This document shows positions 20,642 through 25,051 of a stretch of 25,051 nt of DNA, in pieces. Below the pieces are notes generated by a model. That model did no database searches. It worked only from the letters and a program-made list of their open reading frames with translations, and was not told the DNA's origin. Origin of the DNA: JAICJR01 sp036555755 (GTDB lineage Bacteria > Actinomycetota > Thermoleophilia > Solirubrobacterales > Thermoleophilaceae); contig DATBKS010000306.1 of the NCBI GenBank assembly GCA_036555755.1, positions 1 to 25,051 of the forward strand, read 5' to 3'. Within the stretch, counting starts at the first letter, position 1. Every line of letters begins with the position of its first letter. The translations under genes and the position numbers were made by a program.

Positions 20642-22173
20642 GGCCCCAGTAGGTAGTTGAGGGCGGGATCGGCCTGACCCAGCGCGTCGGAGCCCTGGCT
20701 GGATCCGCCGCGGCGGATGCGGTTGAGGGCGTTCTCGCGCTCCTTCGTGGTGTCGGGATTCGCGAGCGCGAGGAAGCGCTGGAGGAAGCTCGGCTGGCGC
20801 TCGGGCGTCGACGTCGGCACGGTGGTGCCGAGAGGCTGGTCGCTGTCTGACAACGCGCCCTTGCCGCTCAGCGCCTTGAGGATGCCCTCGTGGGTCCTCT
20901 GCAGCACGGGGTCGGTCGGGTCGAGGCTCGAGGCCGACACCGCGGCGGTCGAGCTCGACGCCTTGCTGAAGTTGGCGCTGCAGCCGGGGATCGCCTTGAC
21001 GACGTATGTCGAGCAGGCGTTCAGGATCAGCCCGGCGCGCAGGTAGTGACCGATGCTGTCGAAGCCGTTCACGGCCTGCATCTGGAAGAAGAGGAAGTCC
21101 ATGAAGTGACCGACGCCGCCGGTGGCGTTCAGGCTCTTCGTGAGCAGGTCGAGGTTCTTCGAGACCGGGTCGGCGTTGGTGGCGACCTTGCGCAGGTCGT
21201 TCGCGACCGGCTCGGATGCGACGAGCGCCGGGGTGCCGACGTCGGCGGCCTCACCCAGCGACTTGATCGCCGGGATCGAGACCTTGGAGAACGGGCCGAG
21301 GTCCTCGGTGAAGCGGTTGAGGCCGGGCGCCGCCTTGCCGAGGTCGGTGATCACCGGCGTCATCTGATCGGCCAGCGCACCGAGGTCGGCGAGCGTCGGC
21401 TGGAGCTGCTGGAGGAAGGCCGGGAACTTCTCGATGTTCAACGAGATGTCCTGGCGCCGCTCGGCCGTCGCCTGCGCCGTCTTGTTCGACTCGACGATGA
21501 AGTTCGCCACCTGCTCCTTGCGCTTGGCGAGCGGTGCGAGCACCGTGTCCGAGTTCTTCGCGAGGTCAGCCAGCGTCCGATTCTGGGCGGCCAGGACGGC
21601 GAGCACCTTGTCCGTGTCGCGCAGCGCCGGGTTGGCGCGGTGGATCGCCTCGTTCAGGTCGTTGCCGCGCCCGGCGAGCGCCGTGCCGAACTCGTTGATC
21701 AAGATTGCCAGGCGCTCGCGCGTCGGCTCGCGCATGATGTCGTTGATCTCGTCGATGTCCACCGGCGAGCTCGTGTTCGTCACCGGCAGCAGGTGCTGGC
21801 CCTTGCCGTCGCCCTGCTTGATCTCCGGCAGCTTCGGCGAGTTGAACGTGCCCGGCTGGCAGTCGGCGAAGGTCTCGCCGATCAGCGACTGCGGCCGGAT
21901 CGTGCAGTGGGCGTTCTGGTGGAACGGGGTGAAGCCGGAGTTGTTGATCGACAGCACCACCGCCGCCTTGTTGTCCGGCGTCACGTGGAGCGACTCGATC
22001 GTGCCGACCTTCGCGCCCGCGACCTTCACGTCCTCGCCCGGCACCGCCCGCACGAAGTCGAAGATCGCGCGCACCTTGTAGTTGCTCCCGCCGCCATCGT
22101 TCGCACCAAGGCCGAACACGAGCACCAGCGGCACCGCGATCAGCAGGAGGGCTATGGCGATGAGGCGTTTCAC
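20638..22173 (-). CDS. MCE family protein, second of the operon
   Basis: 511 residues with a very short cytoplasmic start and helix 3-22, MCE domain about 31-108 (YKVRAIFDFVRAVPGEDVKV, AGAKVGTIESL, IRPQSLIGETFADCQPG). GTALAGRGNDLNEAIHRANP marks the GRGxDLN subgroup, and the region near residue 380 reads GFDSIGHYLRAGLILNACS, followed by AIPGCSANF. The Ser/Pro-rich tail contains an RRGGSSQGSDALGQ stretch. Start GTG 22173 overlaps the preceding stop by four bases. The N-terminus has no lipobox cysteine, unlike the lipoprotein member (MceE/LprK) of mycobacterial operons. Confidence 0.93.
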   Translation of the reverse strand: MKRLIAIALLLIAVPLVLVFGLGANDGGGSNYKVRAIFDFVRAVPGEDVKVAGAKVGTIESLHVTPDNKAAVVLSINNSGFTPFHQNAHCTIRPQSLIGETFADCQPGTFNSPKLPEIKQGDGKGQHLLPVTNTSSPVDIDEINDIMREPTRERLAILINEFGTALAGRGNDLNEAIHRANPALRDTDKVLAVLAAQNRTLADLAKNSDTVLAPLAKRKEQVANFIVESNKTAQATAERRQDISLNIEKFPAFLQQLQPTLADLGALADQMTPVITDLGKAAPGLNRFTEDLGPFSKVSIPAIKSLGEAADVGTPALVASEPVANDLRKVATNADPVSKNLDLLTKSLNATGGVGHFMDFLFFQMQAVNGFDSIGHYLRAGLILNACSTYVVKAIPGCSANFSKASSSTAAVSASSLDPTDPVLQRTHEGILKALSGKGALSDSDQPLGTTVPTSTPERQPSFLQRFLALANPDTTKERENALNRIRRGGSSQGSDALGQADPALNYLLGP

Positions 22174-23567
22174 GGGCCGGGCGGGACGCTCGAGCGTTGA
22201 CAGGTGGTCTGCGGCTCGGTGTACGGGTTCGAGCCGTCGGGCGCGGGCTGCGTCGCGCCGCCGGGGCAGCGCTGCTGCTTGCCCGTCTGGAAGCCGGACA
22301 GCCGCTGCGACGGGGGAGCCGCGGTGAGGAACGCGCCCGCCGGGTTGTCGGTGTAGGTGAACGCGTTGAACAGCGGCTGGATACGCGCGTAGTGGCCGTT
22401 GGCGTCGAAGTTCGCGGCGCCCTGGCCGAACTTGGTGAGCCAGCCGACGAAGTCAGGCGCATACGGGCGCAGGTAGTCGACCACGGGCTGCCCCTTCTGG
22501 AGCGCCTTGATCGTGCGCGGGAAGTCGGTCTTGGCGAGGTTGGCGAGCTTCGGCTGCTTGCTGAGCAGCTCGATCAGGTCGTTGTTCGGGCCGGGCGTGC
22601 GGATCAGGTTGCGCAGGTCGGTGACCGTGGGGGTCGCCTGCTGGATGAGCGGGCGCAGCTGCGCGAGGAACGGCGCAAGCTGCTTCGTCGCCGGCTTCGA
22701 CGCGTCGACGAGCTTGTCCAGGTCGTTCAGCGTGGAGTTCAGGTCCACGAAGGTCGAGTTCGCCTGGCGCAGCGTGGCCGGCAGGACCGCGAGCGCCTGG
22801 TTGAGCGACACGTTCTCGTCCCCGATCGCGCGCGTGGTCGCGTTGGCGTTGCCAACCAGCGCCGTCAGGTCGTTGCTGCGGCTGGCAATGGTGGTGACGA
22901 CGCCCGAGGTGTCGGTGACGAAGCGCGCGAACTCGGCCTGGTCACGCGTGAGCTCCTGCGTGACGAGCGACGAGGTCGACAGCGCGGGCGCCAGGTACTT
23001 GAGGCTCTGGTTCGCATTGATGCCCTTGCCGTCGAGCTGCGCCGCGGAGCCCTTGATCAGCTGCTGGAGGCCACGCCGCGTCTTCGGGTCGAGCGTGTTG
23101 AAGAGCTGGTCGAGGTCGACCGCAGACGTCGTGTCGTTCGTCTTGATGGTGCCGCCGCTGTGGATCTCGTCCGCGCTGTTCGGCCCCGGTTGGAGCGACA
23201 CGTAGCGGTTGGCGATGCCGGACAGCGAGTTCACCCGGATCGTCGCCGTGGTGCCGGCGTGGAGCGGCGCGAAGTCGTCGTCCACGCTGAACTTCACGAG
23301 CGCCAGGCCGTTCGGGGCGAGCGAGATGTCCTGGACCTTGCCCACCTCGCGGCCACCGACCTCCACGAGGTTGCCCTTCACGAGCTGGCTCGAGTTCTGG
23401 AACTCCCCGGTGACGTGGTAGCCGCCGCTGCCACCGAACAGCAAGACCGCCACCACGACCACGGCGGCGATCACCCCGACTATCGCGATTGTGCGAGCGA
23501 GTGCCGAACCTGCCTCGCCGCCCCCTCGTCGCGGCGGGTTATGTGAGGTCTTGGGAGAGGCCAACAA
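22170..23567 (-). CDS. MCE family protein, first of the operon, with uncertain start
   Basis: 465 residues: helix about 25-44, MCE domain about 49-127 (YHVTGEFQNSSQLVKGNLVE, VGGREVGKVQDI, VNSLSGIANRYVSLQPG), LDGKGINANQSLKYLAPALS in the helical part, FDANGHYARIQPLFNAF, and a tail with QQRCPGGATQP and TTCQRS. In-frame TTG codons at 23567 and 23564 are the only possible starts upstream of the helix, because a TGA lies three codons before. The only good Shine-Dalgarno here points to an ATG at 23577 in another frame. A small base error or a coupled upstream mini-ORF is therefore possible. It follows the ATPase gene after 88 bp, the largest gap in the operon. Confidence 0.88.
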   Translation of the reverse strand: MLASPKTSHNPPRRGGGEAGSALARTIAIVGVIAAVVVVAVLLFGGSGGYHVTGEFQNSSQLVKGNLVEVGGREVGKVQDISLAPNGLALVKFSVDDDFAPLHAGTTATIRVNSLSGIANRYVSLQPGPNSADEIHSGGTIKTNDTTSAVDLDQLFNTLDPKTRRGLQQLIKGSAAQLDGKGINANQSLKYLAPALSTSSLVTQELTRDQAEFARFVTDTSGVVTTIASRSNDLTALVGNANATTRAIGDENVSLNQALAVLPATLRQANSTFVDLNSTLNDLDKLVDASKPATKQLAPFLAQLRPLIQQATPTVTDLRNLIRTPGPNNDLIELLSKQPKLANLAKTDFPRTIKALQKGQPVVDYLRPYAPDFVGWLTKFGQGAANFDANGHYARIQPLFNAFTYTDNPAGAFLTAAPPSQRLSGFQTGKQQRCPGGATQPAPDGSNPYTEPQTTCQRSSVPPGP

Positions 23568-23581
23568 CGAGTCTCATAAGT

Positions 23582-23603
23582 CGGACGCCTCCCGTTGCGT
23601 CCG
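23582..23603 (-). promoter_or_regulatory. Hairpin presenting a Shine-Dalgarno in its loop before the first MCE gene
   Basis: On the minus strand CGGACGC and GCGTCCG pair perfectly (7 bp) around the loop AACGGGAG; the GGGAGG ribosome-binding site lies in the loop and the first stem base. Ten bases later an ATG (23577) opens a 12-codon frame (MRLVVGLSQDLT) that ends at 23539 and overlaps the TTG start of the MCE gene out of frame. This could tune MCE output relative to the ATPase. The structure is seen in sequence only. Confidence 0.4.
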
Positions 23604-23655
23604 GAATGTGTTCGGGGCGACGCGTCTTGCGCCGTCGTCTTGCGTGCAAACCGCC

Positions 23656-24477
23656 CTACTCCATCCCGAGCGGGCCCTTGGCCTCGCCTGAGAGGAACTG
23701 GCGCACGAACTGGTTGTCGGAGTTGAACAGCTCCTGCGCCGGACCGGACTCCACGATCCTCCCCTTCCAGAGAATCGCGATGTACTCGGCCACGCGGCGG
23801 GCGGACATGATGTCGTGAGTGATCACGACGTAGCAGCCGCCGTTCTCGTCGTGGATCTCCTTGATCAGCTCGCACAACAGGGCCGTGCGGACCGGATCGA
23901 GACCCGAGTCCGGCTCGTCGAACAGCACGATCTGCGGATCGAGCACGAGCGCGCGCGCAAACCCTGCCCGCTTGCGCATGCCGCCCGAGAGCTCGTTGGG
24001 CATCTTGTCGCCCGCTCCGCCGAGGCCGACCTCCCTGAGTCGCCGGTTGCAGATCTCGGCGATCTCGTCCTCACCCTTGTCCGTGTGCTGGCGCAGGGGG
24101 AAGGCCACGTTGTCATACAGGTTCATCGAGCCGAACAGCGCGCCGTCCTGGAACAGGACGCCGAACTTCTTGCGCATGTCGAACAGGTCGTCGTCGGCCA
24201 TGCCGGGGACCGACTCGCCGTGGACCAGCACGTCGCCCTCGTCCGGGTACAGCAGGCCGACCATGTGCTTGATGCAGACCGACTTCCCGGTGCCCGACGG
24301 GCCGAGGATCATCGAAATCTTGCCCTCGGGGATGGCCATGTTCAGGCCGCGGAGGATGCGGTTACGGCCGAACGACTTGTGGACGTCCACGAACTCGACG
24401 GCGTCCGGCGCGCCGGTCGGGCGCTGCTTGCCGGTGTGCCACTTGAACTCGTCGTCGCGTTGTTCGGTCGTTGCCAC
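23656..24477 (-). CDS. MlaF/Mkl-type ABC transporter ATPase of the MCE system
   Basis: 273 residues, full-length nucleotide-binding subunit. Walker A GPSGTGKS is at 59-66, Q-loop Q110 (VLFQDGALFGSMNLYDNV, typical of the MlaF/MceG branch), signature LSGGM at 163-167 followed by RKRAGFARAL, Walker B IVLFDEP at 183-189 and the switch histidine H221 (VITHD). It powers MCE-linked lipid transport at the cytoplasmic face with the MlaE-type permease. GTG 24477 follows the permease stop by two bases with GGAGG just upstream. In mycobacteria the corresponding ATPase is encoded away from the mce operons; here it sits between permease and MCE genes. Very secure. Confidence 0.95.
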   Translation of the reverse strand: MATTEQRDDEFKWHTGKQRPTGAPDAVEFVDVHKSFGRNRILRGLNMAIPEGKISMILGPSGTGKSVCIKHMVGLLYPDEGDVLVHGESVPGMADDDLFDMRKKFGVLFQDGALFGSMNLYDNVAFPLRQHTDKGEDEIAEICNRRLREVGLGGAGDKMPNELSGGMRKRAGFARALVLDPQIVLFDEPDSGLDPVRTALLCELIKEIHDENGGCYVVITHDIMSARRVAEYIAILWKGRIVESGPAQELFNSDNQFVRQFLSGEAKGPLGME

Positions 24478-24479
24478 GT

Positions 24480-25051
24480 TCAGCCTCCGATTGGGGCTCG
24501 GGGGTTGGCGCCCCAGAACAGCTGGGTGCCCAGCATCCCGATGAGATGCACCAACACGATGTTAAGCACCATCGATTTGGCCGTTGCCGTGCCGACGCCC
24601 ACCGGTCCGCCGCTGGCGTTGTAGCCGTAGTAACAGCCCACCAGCACGATCACGGTCGCCATCGCCATGCCCTTGATGACGCTGTAGAGCAGGTCGGGTG
24701 GGTTCTGGAACATCCAGAAGATCAAGAAGAAGCCGCCGCTGGAGACCTCCCCGATCTGCTGGACCACCGCCAAGTAGGAGGCCAGGAAACCGGCGCCGAT
24801 CCCGGCCAGGTAGACGAACGGGAGCACCATCCAGCTGGCCAGCAGCCGGGTGGCGCACAGGAACGTCATCGAGGAGATGCCCATGACCTCGAGGGCGTCG
24901 ATCTCGTCCGAGATGCGCATCGAGCCCAGCTCGGCCACGATCCCGGTGCCCACCTTCGCGGACATCATGTAGCCGAACGTCAACGGCACCGCCTCGCGCA
25001 GGTCACACCAGGCGGCGAACACCCCGGCATACGCCGGAGCGCCCTGCGCCT
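24480..25051 (-). CDS. MlaE/YrbE-type MCE permease, 5' part beyond right edge
   Basis: The C-terminal ~190 residues of a MlaE-family permease (usual total ~260). The open frame runs through the edge (AQGAPAYAGVFAAWC before the internal GTG at 25022), so the true start is outside. SAKVGTGIVAELGSMRISDEIDALEVMGI is the family's signature cytoplasmic coupling region that contacts the ATPase. Hydrophobic helices follow (FLCATRLLASWMVLPFVYLA, GAGFLASYLAVVQQI, KGMAMATVIVLVGCYYGYNA, KSMVLNIVLVHLIGML). GPVGVGTATAKSMV is also conserved in YrbE proteins. Mycobacterial operons carry two YrbE genes; a second may lie to the right but is not visible here. Confidence 0.93.
   Translation of the reverse strand, partial: AQGAPAYAGVFAAWCDLREAVPLTFGYMMSAKVGTGIVAELGSMRISDEIDALEVMGISSMTFLCATRLLASWMVLPFVYLAGIGAGFLASYLAVVQQIGEVSSGGFFLIFWMFQNPPDLLYSVIKGMAMATVIVLVGCYYGYNASGGPVGVGTATAKSMVLNIVLVHLIGMLGTQLFWGANPRAPIGG

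Overview
The window is very GC-rich, with GTG/TTG starts and tightly overlapped genes. It encodes an actinobacterial-type integration host factor and a six-gene MCE transport operon of mycobacterial style. Together these suggest an actinobacterium outside the classical mycolate group; a Thermoleophilia/Solirubrobacterales-like lineage is my best guess, judged from protein style rather than any search. No rRNA, tRNA, CRISPR array, insertion sequence or phage gene is visible.

Layout. (1) Positions 1-1950, minus strand: a GNAT-like acyltransferase, a small one-helix membrane protein, and the start of an AlkA-like DNA glycosylase cut by the left edge. (2) 1974-3215, plus strand: a serine palmitoyltransferase-like enzyme, divergent from the GNAT gene with only 23 bp between them. 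(3) 3286-7470, plus strand: a four-gene overlapping operon of SDR oxidoreductase, FAD amine-oxidase-type protein, DUF1365 protein and cyclopropane-fatty-acid-synthase-family methyltransferase. An ECF11-like promoter motif and a leaderless-type -10 box precede it. (4) 7455-8870, minus strand: pyruvate kinase, convergent with the lipid operon and overlapping it by 16 bp. (5) 9153-9566, plus strand: a solitary mIHF-like nucleoid protein with a long leader, closed by a strong hairpin terminator. (6) 25051 down to 9644, minus strand: a MlaE permease (cut by the right edge), a MlaF ATPase, six MCE proteins, an MMPL/RND transporter, a membrane-anchored thioredoxin-fold protein, a B3/4-domain protein, a coiled-coil Cys/His protein and a four-helix membrane protein.

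Most of the window concerns lipids. The left part could make a sphingoid base and N-acylate it, and could methylate or otherwise modify fatty acyl chains in phospholipids. The right part moves lipids across the envelope, with an MCE ABC importer or exporter followed by an MMPL transporter. That the two halves share a substrate is inference. Three gene borders carry unusually long hairpins built from short iterated words; one of them is read through as the C-terminus of the methyltransferase.
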